Of a stretch of 64,000 bases of DNA, positions 49,738 through 58,364 are shown piece after piece (the first letter of the stretch is position 1; the number at the start of each line of letters is the position of its first letter). The DNA comes from Acidobacteriaceae bacterium (lineage in GTDB: Bacteria > Acidobacteriota > Terriglobia > Terriglobales > Acidobacteriaceae): NCBI GenBank assembly GCA_003132445.1, contig PKXU01000198.1, forward strand, positions 28,055 through 92,054, given 5' to 3'. A program made the position numbers and the translations under genes. A model generated the notes under the pieces. That model did no database searches. It saw only the letters and a program-made list of their open reading frames with translations, and was not told the origin of the DNA.

Positions 49738-50703
49738 CTACTGAGGATTCTGCGAAGGCGGGACTGCTGGTGAGTTTTTTGACGCCGCCCCGGAACCGTC
49801 GGGCGGCGGCGTTGTGATGGGCTGGTCTGAGATTGGTTGGCCGAGCGCCGCCGCTGTCCCGTTGTTTTGGGCGGTCGACAAATTGCCCGCGTAACTTTGC
49901 GGAGGATAACCTCTGGCTTGCACAATTGCCCAGTGCCACTCCTCGTCCGGGGCAAGCTCCAGGTTTAGCGGCGCGCTGAAAACAGTTGTAGCCGAAGGAG
50001 CCGCGGCCGCTCGCATGCGATAAATAACCGTTACATCCGGTTTCTTCTCGGGACGAACTTCAGACTGTTGCGACGCGTTGACAGCCGCGGTGGGCAATAA
50101 TGTCGCACCGCCGCTGAAGCTCGCCTCAGACGAAGAAGCTGGAAACTTCTTGACCACGGTCAATGCCACGCTAACTTCGCTAACGTGCCAGTCCGTTCGG
50201 TTGTAAAGGGCAACGATTAATGCATCGCCTTCAATGGTGGCCGGCCCTTCCAGCTTGCTCATTTCGCTGAGCGGCAACTGCATCTGCGCGTAGGAACTGG
50301 ATAGCAACGACTTCGCATTCGCACTAAACGAAAGATTGCAAGTCGCATCGGGCGCGGCTGCCTGAAGCTCTTTGCTTGCTCCCGCCAGCAGAAACTTCAG
50401 CGCCGAGCCTGCCGCGCGTCGACTCTCCGCCTGTTCCATCACTTTGGTCAGATTGTCGTCGTCAATCACGTCCTGAGGCGGCGGACTCTTCTTTCGCAGG
50501 TTGCGGGCAATGTCTCCCAGTGGCGCATCGTTGGGATCGTACTCTTGAGCCTGGTCCGAAGTTTGATTCGGAGCTTGAGCCTGGGCCGGAACATGGTTCC
50601 TGTCTACGCTGGAATCGTCCTGTGCGACTAGGTATGCAGGCAACAGCGCGGCCAGCATCACCGGCAGCGGCAGGAGCAATCGAATCTTTGAAAGCCGCAG
50701 CAT
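49738..50703 (-). CDS. Secreted hypothetical protein with Pro-rich tail
   Basis: 321 aa from ATG-50703, which opens a signal peptide (IRLLLPLPVMLAALLPAYLVAQ); the longer frame to 50877 is not supported. An Asp/Gln-rich stretch (about 28-60) is followed by a helix (DDDNLTKVMEQAESRRAAGSALKFLLAGASKELQ). A beta-rich domain about 100-250 contains GDALIVALYNRTDWHVSEVSVALTVVKKF, which reads like an immunoglobulin-type fold (FxLyD-like). The C-terminus is Pro/Ser/Gln-rich. Convergent with the preceding gene, 4 bp between stops. No function can be assigned. Confidence 0.6.
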   Translation of the reverse strand: MLRLSKIRLLLPLPVMLAALLPAYLVAQDDSSVDRNHVPAQAQAPNQTSDQAQEYDPNDAPLGDIARNLRKKSPPPQDVIDDDNLTKVMEQAESRRAAGSALKFLLAGASKELQAAAPDATCNLSFSANAKSLLSSSYAQMQLPLSEMSKLEGPATIEGDALIVALYNRTDWHVSEVSVALTVVKKFPASSSEASFSGGATLLPTAAVNASQQSEVRPEKKPDVTVIYRMRAAAAPSATTVFSAPLNLELAPDEEWHWAIVQARGYPPQSYAGNLSTAQNNGTAAALGQPISDQPITTPPPDGSGAASKNSPAVPPSQNPQ

Positions 50704-51248
50704 AGAGCTCAGATCGGACCGCAACCGCTTCCAGCGAGGACGCGAAAGGGTTATCCCTGAACTGATTGTATGGAGAGATCGAAGAAACCGGGAAGATTTG
50801 GGCAAACCTTGGTAACAGTACTGAAGGCGGAGGCAAGTGATGGGCGTGCGTTGACGAAATGGAAGCGCAACGGGCACGCACGCCCACGCTCGAAACGCTT
50901 TCTACAGAAGGCCTTGCGACCGGAACCGGGTGACTGGGTCCGCGACCGGCAGACCTTGCCGCCGAAATATCCAGCGGGCCACCGCAAAGCCTAACGCCGC
51001 GTAGCACAAATGCATCATTCGCATAAATACCCCCATTCAGGATCGAATCGCGGGACCCTCAGGGGAGGAACCAACATCTGGTTCTATCGTCACCATAGCA
51101 ACAGGCTTGAGACCCAGCAAGGCACAACAGTGCCATCAAAATGGCACGGAGGTCATGGGGGTAACACGCAGGGGTGATCGCCTCAAGCGGAACACGTGAC
51201 GAGGTTAAAGCTTCAGCTGTTCCCCGGCGACAAATCGAAATGCAAAGC
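50704..51248. other. Long intergenic region; one doubtful small ORF
   Basis: About 545 bases. Overlapping open frames on both strands reflect high GC rather than genes. The only candidate with a good ribosome-binding site is the 40-codon frame at 50902-51024 (minus), listed separately. No promoter, tRNA or hairpin terminator was recognised. Confidence 0.5.
50902..51024 (-). CDS. Candidate small protein, 40 aa
   Basis: ATG-51024 is preceded by GGGGGTATTT on the minus strand. The product starts MRMMHLCYAALGFAVARWIF, a hydrophobic segment that could span or lie on the membrane, followed by RRQGLPVADPVTRFRSQGLL. No homologue is recalled. The good RBS and the sensible amphipathic layout are the only support, and a chance ORF is quite possible. 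Confidence 0.25.
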   Translation of the reverse strand: MRMMHLCYAALGFAVARWIFRRQGLPVADPVTRFRSQGLL

Positions 51249-54200
51249 TCAGTGCGCAGCCGCCGGCTCGTCCATCGACCGGCCCGCGGGCGGGACGACA
51301 ACGGTCGACAATCTGCCCTCGGCGGTCAATTTCTGAAAGGCAGCCAGATCGCGCCGCTGCAAGTCCTCCCAGCGCCCGATCAATTCCCCGCTCTGCCGCT
51401 TCAACTTCTCGAATTCTTTTTGCTCGGCCTCGGTCGGAGCGGAGTCCGCATTACCAGCATCCATTGCGAGGAAGGCCAGCTTCGCATCCAGTTGTGGAGG
51501 ATAGGCCAACGAATCTTCGTTGGAGCTGATGGTCAGGTTGATAAGGTCTTCGCGCACCGCAACCAGTTTCTTCTCCAGATCGTCAGCCGCGGCGACTACA
51601 GTCTTAGCGCTGGCGTTCTCCGGCAGGCGCCGTTTCAGACCTGCTAGCTGCGAACGCACGTCCTGGATCTGATTGACCGTGTCATACACACGGCTCAACT
51701 CATCCCGCGTCTGCAATAGCAGATTAAACTGGGCTTCCAAGTCAGCCTGGCTCACCTTGACTCGCGGATCCAGTTTCAAATCGAGAGCTGCCGTCTGTGT
51801 TTGCGCCCCTAGTGTGATTCGAACCTGGTAATGCCCCGGCACCGCCGCTGGCCCATGCGCTCCCGCGCCATATTCCCACAGGTAATAACCCGGCACATGA
51901 CGCGCGTCATCATAGCGCAGATCCCACACGAATCGATTCAGCCCGGCTTCGGGTTTGATTTCCTTTTCCGGCTTTTTGTCGTCCGGATCGAGCGGCTCCT
52001 CCAGTGTTTCGTACTCGGCACTGGAATATTTTCGAATCGCTTTGCCCGAGGCATCGAGGATTTCAATTTTGGTCTCGGTCCCATCCTTCGGCGCATCTTT
52101 GAGGTAGTAATAAATCACCGCGCCTGCCGGCGGATTCTGTCCCGTCAGTTTTGAAGGATGACGTTCGCCGCTCGCCCCCGCCTGAATGCGATATGCCGTC
52201 GCAGGCGTGTACAGAAACGCATCCTTCTGCACAACGTCGTCACTGTACTGCCGCAGCGGAGAGAGATCGTCAAGAACCCAGAACGCACGGCCGTGCGTCG
52301 CCACGACGAGATCGTTGTCTTTGATCTCCAGATCATGCACCGGCGTAGTCGGCAGGTTCAACTTCAGCGCACGCCAATGCGCGCCGTCGTCAAAGGAAAC
52401 ATAAATTCCCTGCTCTGTTCCCGCGTAAAGCAGGCCACGCTTTTTCGGATCTTCACGCACGACACGAACAAAGGTTGTGTCCGGAATCCCCTGCCCCAGT
52501 TTCGTCCAGCTCTTACCGTAGTCGCTCGTCTTATAAATGTAAGGACGCAGATCGTCGAACTGATGACGATCAACGGCGACATACGCGGTACCCCCATCAA
52601 ACGGTGAGGGATCGATCTGGCTGATGCGGCTCCACTCCGGCATATCTTTCGGAGTAACATTGTTCCAGGTTTTGCCCTCGTCTTTCGTGAGCTGAATCAG
52701 GCCATCGTCGGTGCCCACCCACAGCAATCCCTTCGTGACCGGTGATTCCGCCAACGCAAAAATAGTGTCGTAATATTCCGTTCCGGAATCGTCCAGGGTA
52801 ATGTCGCCGCCGGAAACTTTCTGTTTTTCTTTGTCATTGCGTGTGAGATCAGGACTGATCGCTTCCCAGTGCACGCCGCCGTCTGTAGTTTTAAACAGCC
52901 GCTCACCGCCGTGATAAAGCGTGTTGGGGTCGTGCGGAGAAAGCAGCACTGGCGCGGTCCATTGGAAGCGATGCTCCAGATTTGCCGCTCCGTGCGCGTC
53001 GGAAAGCTCCGGCTGCTCCGTAATCGCCTTCACCTGCCCAATGTGCCGGTCATAGCGCGTAATGTTTCCCTGATAATCTGCGGCATACACAATATTTGAG
53101 TCGCGCGGATCGGGCGCAATATAGCCGGCCTCTCCACCGCCCACGTCATACCAGTCGCTGCGATCGATCGAGCCGTCGTCGCTGCGGCTGGCGATCGCGA
53201 CGGTTCCACTATCCTGCTGCGCTCCGTAGACGCGATATGGCGTCGCGGAGTCCGTGATCACGTGATAGAACTGCGCGGTAGGCTGGTTCTCCTGACGCGT
53301 CCAATTCTTGCCGCCGTCCAGCGTGACCGTGACTCCGCCATCGTTCGACGCAATCATGCGTCGTGTATTCTGCGGGTCGATCCAGAGTCCGTGATTGTCG
53401 CCGTGCGGCACGCGAACTTTGTTGAAGAGATGGCCCCCGTCGGTGGACTTGTAGGCTTCCACATTCATGATGTAGAGGACGTTTTCATCTCGCGGATCGG
53501 CGATCACGTGCATGTAGTACCACGGCCGCTGCCACAAGCTATGGCTCCCGTTCACCAGTTGCCACGATTCGCCACCGTCGTCAGAACGGTACAGCCCGCC
53601 ATCCGGATTGTGCGCCTCAATCAGCGCATAAACACGGTCGGAATTCGCAGCTACAGCAACGCCAATTTTTCCGTACGGCCCCGCCGGCAGGCCGTGCGCC
53701 GACAGCCGTTTCCAGGTCGTTCCCCCGTCATTCGATCGGTAAAGTCCGCTGCCCGGACCTCCGCTCGACATGCTCCACGAGGTGCGCCGTGCCTGCCATA
53801 ACGCCGCGAAAAGAATGTTGGGATTATGCGGATCGAAAGCAACGTCGATGCCGCCGGTATTTTCGTCTTTGTACAGAACTTTTTCCCAGGTCTTGCCGCC
53901 GTCGGTCGTGCGGAAGATTCCGCGCTCCGTGTTCGGACCGTAAGGATGCCCGAGCGCCGCCACAAAAACGATGTCAGGATTGGTGGGATTAATAATTACT
54001 TTGCCGATGGCGCGTGAATCGCGCAGTCCAATATTCTTCCAGTTCTTGCCGCCATCGAGCGATCGGTAAACGCCATCGCCATGCGAAATGTTGCCGCGAA
54101 TGCAGGCTTCGCCCGTTCCCACATACAGCACGTTGTGATTAGAAGCCGCCACTGCAACGCTGCCGATCGCGGAAGTTCCCTCTTTATCAAAAACCGGCGA

Positions 54201-54578
54201 CCAGGTCATCGCGCCGTCCGTCGACTTCCACACTCCTCCACCGGTCGCTCCAAAATAATAGGTCGTGGGATCGCCCGGAATGCCCGCCGCCGTCAGCGAC
54301 CGTCCACCGCGAAATGGGCCGATCAGGCGATATTTCATTCCCTTGAAAGCTTTTTCCTCGGGCTTTGAGGCCTCATCAGCTTCAGCTTCGGCATCCGTCG
54401 CGCTCGGTGCTTGAACGGGCTGCGTGCTCTGCGTTGTTTGTGACGGCTTCACCGCTTTCGACTGCCGCTCTGGCTTGGCCTGCCCGTAAGCCGTTAGGCA
54501 AAACAAAGTCGAGAGTGTAACTGCGAAAACCAACTGAGCAGAGAGAGACGCGTTCCTGCGAAATGTATCTGGGCCCAT
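51249..54578 (-). CDS. Large secreted BNR/Asp-box (VPS10/sortilin-like) propeller protein
   Basis: 1109 aa from ATG-54578 (CGGAGAA upstream); the frame extends to 54644. Signal peptide about 10-33 (ASLSAQLVFAVTLSTLFCLTAYG), then a low-complexity Gln/Thr/Glu stretch. Up to residue ~800 there are many BNR/Asp-box repeats (VWKSTDGAMTWSPVF, VYRSLDGGKNWKNI, IFRTTDGGKTWEKV, LYRSNDGGTTWKRL, IYKTSDYGKSWTKL), as in sortilin-type 10-bladed propellers and sialidase-like folds. A C-terminal beta domain and a coiled-coil-like segment (about 980-1090) follow. Acidobacterial homologues are annotated as glycosyl hydrolases without evidence; no catalytic residues can be named here. Probably extracytoplasmic binding or scaffolding. 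Confidence 0.85.
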   Translation of the reverse strand: MGPDTFRRNASLSAQLVFAVTLSTLFCLTAYGQAKPERQSKAVKPSQTTQSTQPVQAPSATDAEAEADEASKPEEKAFKGMKYRLIGPFRGGRSLTAAGIPGDPTTYYFGATGGGVWKSTDGAMTWSPVFDKEGTSAIGSVAVAASNHNVLYVGTGEACIRGNISHGDGVYRSLDGGKNWKNIGLRDSRAIGKVIINPTNPDIVFVAALGHPYGPNTERGIFRTTDGGKTWEKVLYKDENTGGIDVAFDPHNPNILFAALWQARRTSWSMSSGGPGSGLYRSNDGGTTWKRLSAHGLPAGPYGKIGVAVAANSDRVYALIEAHNPDGGLYRSDDGGESWQLVNGSHSLWQRPWYYMHVIADPRDENVLYIMNVEAYKSTDGGHLFNKVRVPHGDNHGLWIDPQNTRRMIASNDGGVTVTLDGGKNWTRQENQPTAQFYHVITDSATPYRVYGAQQDSGTVAIASRSDDGSIDRSDWYDVGGGEAGYIAPDPRDSNIVYAADYQGNITRYDRHIGQVKAITEQPELSDAHGAANLEHRFQWTAPVLLSPHDPNTLYHGGERLFKTTDGGVHWEAISPDLTRNDKEKQKVSGGDITLDDSGTEYYDTIFALAESPVTKGLLWVGTDDGLIQLTKDEGKTWNNVTPKDMPEWSRISQIDPSPFDGGTAYVAVDRHQFDDLRPYIYKTSDYGKSWTKLGQGIPDTTFVRVVREDPKKRGLLYAGTEQGIYVSFDDGAHWRALKLNLPTTPVHDLEIKDNDLVVATHGRAFWVLDDLSPLRQYSDDVVQKDAFLYTPATAYRIQAGASGERHPSKLTGQNPPAGAVIYYYLKDAPKDGTETKIEILDASGKAIRKYSSAEYETLEEPLDPDDKKPEKEIKPEAGLNRFVWDLRYDDARHVPGYYLWEYGAGAHGPAAVPGHYQVRITLGAQTQTAALDLKLDPRVKVSQADLEAQFNLLLQTRDELSRVYDTVNQIQDVRSQLAGLKRRLPENASAKTVVAAADDLEKKLVAVREDLINLTISSNEDSLAYPPQLDAKLAFLAMDAGNADSAPTEAEQKEFEKLKRQSGELIGRWEDLQRRDLAAFQKLTAEGRLSTVVVPPAGRSMDEPAAAH

Positions 54579-54808
54579 GTGAGAGTTTCTCCGAGGCAGA
54601 AGTAGACGAATGGGTATGGTAACCGCTGCGTAACTTTGCTGCAAAGGGCAACTGGAATCGGACGGTGACGCAATTTGCAGCGATATTCAGGGCATGCCTT
54701 CAGGCATGCCTGCAGGAGCAGGTAGAGTGCGCTGGCTTTAGCCGATGTGCCGTGATTACTCGGAATCGCTGCTGAAATGTCCTCCCCTGCTCGCCGCCAG
54801 GCGGACAA

Positions 54809-55687
54809 TCACTTCTTCGACGTCAGCAATTTCTTCGCGGCTTCCAGTTCTTTGCGCTTCGCCGCATCCACCTTGGGATACGACAACTTCAGCCCCTCCA
54901 GCGTGTCTACTAATACCGTTGAGACCACCAGCCGTGTAAACCACTTATTATCCGCCGGCACTACATACCACGGAGCATCCTCGCTCGCCGTATTGCGGAT
55001 CATGTCTTCATAAGCATCCTGATATTCATCCCAATATTTTCGTTCGTGAATATCGGCTGCGGAAAATTTCCAGTTTTTCTCCGGCTGATTCAGTCGAGCC
55101 AGAAAGCGCTCCTTCTGCTCCTTTTTCGAAAGATGAAGAAAGAACTTCCGGATGACGGTACCGCTCCGCGTCATGTGCCGCTCGAAGGCACGAATATCCT
55201 CGAATCGCTCCTCCCAGATATTCTTGCCAACCAGGGAGGTAGGCGTCTTCTGACTCTTAAGAATCTCGCGATGAACTCGCACCACCAGCACCTCCTCGTA
55301 ATACGATCGGTTGAAGATCCCGATGTGTCCGCGTTCTGGCAACGAACAGGTCGTCCGCCACAGAAAATCGTGCTGCAATTCAGTTTCGGTAGGTGCTTTA
55401 AAGGAGTAAACTTGGCAGCCCTGCGGGTTAATTCCCGACATCACGTGTTTGACGATGCCATCCTTGCCGGCAGCATCCATCGCTTGAAATATCAGCAGAA
55501 CAGCCCAGTTATCCTGGGCATAAAGCATATCTTGCAACTCCTCCGTTTGGACGATGCGCTCCTGCATCGTTTCCTCGGCATGTTCTTTGGAATGCCAATG
55601 TCCAGTGTCCGCAGGATCGTAATCTTTCAAACGAAAATGTTTACCGTGCATCACCCGATAAGTGTTGGCCAGCTTGTCAGTTTTCAT
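54809..55687 (-). CDS. Polyphosphate kinase 2 family (PPK2) phosphotransferase
   Basis: 292 aa from ATG-55687 (the frame to 55765 lies in repeat-like DNA). P-loop kinase fold: Walker A FQAMDAAGKDGIVKHVMSG, lid arginines in FLWRTTCSLPERGHIGIFNRSYYEEVLVVRVH with Walker B, FFLHLSKKEQKERFLARL and NWKFSAADIHERKYWDEY, all standard for PPK2. It transfers phosphate between polyphosphate and nucleotides (class I or III type by length), in the cytoplasm. Substrate preference for ADP, AMP or GDP cannot be read from the sequence. Unlinked to other genes. Confidence 0.92.
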   Translation of the reverse strand: MKTDKLANTYRVMHGKHFRLKDYDPADTGHWHSKEHAEETMQERIVQTEELQDMLYAQDNWAVLLIFQAMDAAGKDGIVKHVMSGINPQGCQVYSFKAPTETELQHDFLWRTTCSLPERGHIGIFNRSYYEEVLVVRVHREILKSQKTPTSLVGKNIWEERFEDIRAFERHMTRSGTVIRKFFLHLSKKEQKERFLARLNQPEKNWKFSAADIHERKYWDEYQDAYEDMIRNTASEDAPWYVVPADNKWFTRLVVSTVLVDTLEGLKLSYPKVDAAKRKELEAAKKLLTSKK

Positions 55688-55987
55688 CGTGAGTTTTCTC
55701 TCTTCAAAATGCGGCGCACCCCGACCGGAATCGTTCTTCAGATAATGGAAGGATCTCCCGTACATCCGCTGTGGGAGTCGAAAGACTCTACAATAGAAGT
55801 TATCTCATAAATGTTCCCGCCAGATGCGCTCGAAATGGCAAGCGGCCGGCTTCCGGCGAATCCGCTGCCCAACTGGATTGACTCTCCGCTCCCGGTTGGT
55901 GATAGCATCATGGCGCGGCGCATGCAATGATGAACTTTGCCGTAATGTGCTTCGTTTCCGCAAAAAGTTCTTACCCGGAGATATCCT
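55688..55987. other. Divergent intergenic region, no gene
   Basis: About 300 bases between the PPK2 gene (leftward) and the small membrane gene (rightward). It contains GGAAGGATCTCCC (55748-55760), a scrap of the palindromic intergenic repeat family seen at 519 and 6281. The RBS CCGGAGATATCCT of the next gene is at its right end. Confidence 0.5.
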
Positions 55988-56203
55988 ATGAAAGCACTTC
56001 CTCTGATTGGCATACTACTGCTGGTTTTGGGCGTACTCTCCTTTATCGTTCCCATGCCGCATCATGAGCATCACGGCATGAGAATTGGGGACGCCAGAGT
56101 CGGCGTCGAGACTGAGCACCATGACATGCTTCCTCCTGCGGCGGGCGTTGTTCTGCTGGCCGGCGGCGTACTCGCCCTGGTGTTGGGGTTAAGAAAAAGT
56201 TAG
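55988..56203 (+). CDS. Small two-helix membrane protein with His-rich loop
   Basis: 71 aa; ATG-55988 preceded by CCGGAGATATCCT. Helix 1 is residues 4-22 (LPLIGILLLVLGVLSFIVP) and helix 2 about 48-67 (LPPAAGVVLLAGGVLALVLGL). The loop between has HHEHHGM and EHHDM, a possible metal-binding site. It resembles small DUF3185-type proteins, of unknown function. No partner is evident. Confidence 0.75.
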   Translation: MKALPLIGILLLVLGVLSFIVPMPHHEHHGMRIGDARVGVETEHHDMLPPAAGVVLLAGGVLALVLGLRKS

Positions 56204-56409
56204 TCAAAGAAAAGATTAGCTCTGCGAATATCTTTGATTTGCGTAACGAAGAATTTCCACTTCGCTCGACACCGCTGAGCGGCGCCTCAGGAAGTCTCAT
56301 TGCTTCGAGTTGCAATCCTGCACATTCTTAAACGCGGCGATTTCGTTTTCGAGCGCCCCGCTGACATTTAAAATCTCGCTGGCATCCAATTGTGCGTGCC
56401 ATCATTTCC

Positions 56410-56463
56410 AGATTGTTCAGAAGCAGATCATTCAGAGAAAAATCGTTCAGAAAAAGATCGGCT
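56410..56463 (+). repeat. 15-bp iterated repeat upstream of tolC-like gene
   Basis: AGATTGTTCAGAAGC (56410-56424), AGATCATTCAGAGAA (56425-56439), AAATCGTTCAGAAAA (56440-56454) and a partial AGATCGGCT (56455-56463). Each unit holds TTCAG at the same place. The array ends 14 bp before the ATG at 56478, covering the ribosome-binding region. Confidence 0.65.
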
Positions 56464-56477
56464 TTGAAGGGGTCGCA

Positions 56478-57848
56478 ATGAAAAACTTGTGGTGCAGTGC
56501 CGGTACTTCGAAGTGGATTCTTGCATTTCTTTTGCTTCAAGCTTCACTGCTGGCCGAGCCGGTCTCGCTCAAACGTGTTGTTCAGCTTGCCCTGACCCAC
56601 GCGACTGGCGCAGCTATTGCCACTGCCGACGCGCAGCACGCTTCGGCTACCTATCAGGAACTCCGCGACAACTACATCCCGCAGCTCGCAACCGGAGCCG
56701 GTCTGGGCTATTCGTATGGCTTTCCCCTGGCGCTGGAGGGGTCGGCGCCTGCTCTGTTTAACTTGACTGCGCAATCGGCTTTATTTAATCCTGCTTTGCG
56801 CGATTTCGTGCGGGCCGCCAAGGTCGACTCCGCCGTCGCCGCTCTGAATGCTAAAGACCAGCGCGATCAGATCATCCAGGACGCCGCGTTGAGCTATGCC
56901 GATCTTGCCAAATGGGAACAACGCTTGGCCCGGTTGCACGAAACCGAACAGGCTGCCAACAAAATGCAAACGGCTATTGACGAGCGCGTGAAAGAAGGCA
57001 TTGACAGCCAACTTGACGGCATCAAAGCTCGTCTCTCCGTCGCCCGTGTCCGCCAACGCATCACGGAGGCCGAAGGCGCAGCCGACGTGGCGCGCGAACA
57101 TCTCTCTAAACTCACGGGAATTCCTGCTGCAAATATTCAGACGGATCCGGACTCCATCCCTGCCCCTCCCGCGACTCCGGCTAACCCGGAAACTGGAAAC
57201 GAAGGGGCGGCTAAAGAAACTGCCATTTTCAATCCGACCGTGGAAGCCGCCGTGGAACACGCGCGCGCGCAGTACTTGCGCGCTCAGGGAGAACACCGAT
57301 CTCTTTGGCCGAGCGTCGATTTCGCCGCGCAATACGCTTTACTGTCAAGATTCAACAACTTTCAGAACTACTACATTCCCTCGCGTCCATGCACTACTTC
57401 GCTAGGCGAATTCCTGTGTGTGACCAGCAGCTTCCAGCAGAATAACGCCACGATCGGCGTCAGCATCCGATTTCCGCTGCTCAACGCGTCACAGCGCGCC
57501 CGTGCTCGCGGCGCCGATGCCGACGCCATAAAAGCCACGAAACAAGCCGAGGCCGCGAAAAACCAGGCATCGGAACAGACGCTGCGTTTGCAGCGCTCTG
57601 TCGCCCAAATGCAGGCCGCACGCGACGTTGCTCAATTGGAATACGAAATTGCGCAGAAGAGCCTGACCGCCGTCCAGACACGGATGGATGCGGGCACAGC
57701 CACGCTGCACGACCTGGATGACGCTCGCTCGCAAGCCAGCGAACGGTTCATCACATTGCAGGATGTGACGTTCGAACTGGAGCGCAGCCAACTCGGCGTT
57801 TTGCGCGCCACGGGAGAACTGGAGAAGTGGGCTTTAGGCACACCGTAA
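56478..57848 (+). CDS. TolC-family outer-membrane efflux protein
   Basis: 456 aa from ATG-56478 (GAAGGGGTCGCA upstream); the frame to 56310 would translate the 15-bp repeats and is rejected. Signal peptide about 10-27 (WILAFLLLQASLLA). The mature part has the two OEP repeats: SLKRVVQLALTHATGAAIATADAQHASATYQELRDNYIPQLATGAGLGYSYG, and later VEAAVEHARAQYLRAQGEHRSLWPSVDFAAQYALLSRF. Coiled-coil helices (DQIIQDAALSYADLAKWEQRLARLHE, QTLRLQRSVAQMQAARDVAQLEYEIAQKSL) build the periplasmic tunnel. It would serve as outer-membrane duct of a tripartite pump or type I exporter, but no pump genes are in the window. An ArsR regulator follows on the other strand. Confidence 0.9.
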   Translation: MKNLWCSAGTSKWILAFLLLQASLLAEPVSLKRVVQLALTHATGAAIATADAQHASATYQELRDNYIPQLATGAGLGYSYGFPLALEGSAPALFNLTAQSALFNPALRDFVRAAKVDSAVAALNAKDQRDQIIQDAALSYADLAKWEQRLARLHETEQAANKMQTAIDERVKEGIDSQLDGIKARLSVARVRQRITEAEGAADVAREHLSKLTGIPAANIQTDPDSIPAPPATPANPETGNEGAAKETAIFNPTVEAAVEHARAQYLRAQGEHRSLWPSVDFAAQYALLSRFNNFQNYYIPSRPCTTSLGEFLCVTSSFQQNNATIGVSIRFPLLNASQRARARGADADAIKATKQAEAAKNQASEQTLRLQRSVAQMQAARDVAQLEYEIAQKSLTAVQTRMDAGTATLHDLDDARSQASERFITLQDVTFELERSQLGVLRATGELEKWALGTP

Positions 57849-57934
57849 GCTAAACAGGAGAATTTGGAGTATTGGTGCGAGTAGCACGATTCCGCGCCGA
57901 TTGAGCTGCAGCATTCAACCGTCTTCCGAAACGT

Positions 57935-58255
57935 CTACAATTCTCCGCGCAGCGTCTTCACCATCGCCCGAATCGCCTTGTCATTACGCCGGTACCAACG
58001 CCACTGGCCCTTCTTGGTCGCCTCCACCAGTCCGGCTTTCGTCAGAATAGCCATGTGATGAGAAATCGTCGGCTGCGATAGCCGAACGCGTTCCTCGATG
58101 TCCCCCGCACACAGACACGGTTGCAGTGCTGGCGCTTTAGCCCCCGCAGCTCTGGCCTCTGCCTCGCCGTCTTTGAGAGCATGCAGAATGCGGCGCCGCG
58201 TTGGATCAGCAATCGCATGCAGCGCGCGGTCGAGACGTGCTTCGCCGGAGGACAT
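57935..58255 (-). CDS. ArsR-family HTH regulator with CxC metal site
   Basis: 106 aa from ATG-58255 (a TTG at 58300 would add 15 residues and overlap a possible operator). Winged helix-turn-helix: ALHAIADPTRRRILHAL, then CLCAGDIEERVRLSQPTISHHMAILTKAGLV with the recognition helix, then KGQWRWYRRND wing. PCLCAGDI places a Cys-x-Cys where ArsR/SmtB repressors bind As(III) or heavy metals (CVC in E. coli ArsR), although a 15-residue Ala-rich insertion precedes it. It is probably a metal(loid)-responsive repressor. The target is not known; the convergent TolC gene and its own promoter are candidates. Confidence 0.87.
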   Translation of the reverse strand: MSSGEARLDRALHAIADPTRRRILHALKDGEAEARAAGAKAPALQPCLCAGDIEERVRLSQPTISHHMAILTKAGLVEATKKGQWRWYRRNDKAIRAMVKTLRGEL

Positions 58256-58287
58256 GAATGGATTAGTAACGCGAAAATCGACGGGAG

Positions 58288-58305
58288 TCAATATAGCCAA
58301 ATTGA
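58288..58305. promoter_or_regulatory. Inverted repeat upstream of the arsR-type gene
   Basis: TCAAT-atagccaa-ATTGA (58288-58305) is a 5-8-5 inverted repeat about 33 bp in front of ATG-58255. It resembles the AT-rich dyads bound by ArsR/SmtB repressors, so autoregulation is likely but unproven. Confidence 0.45.
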
Positions 58306-58364
58306 TACTCGTGTCATCCCCACGAGTGAGCGGGAAGGAATCTGCTCTCGCAATAGCTGCCCAA

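Noticed and set aside
50770..50994. 74-codon plus-strand ORF in the 545-bp gap
   Set aside because: Strongly basic composition, no ribosome-binding site, and it overlaps the alternative minus-strand frames; no sign of a real product.
51174..51647. 157-codon plus-strand ORF opposite the BNR protein C-terminus
   Set aside because: Shadow of a long, well-supported minus-strand gene.
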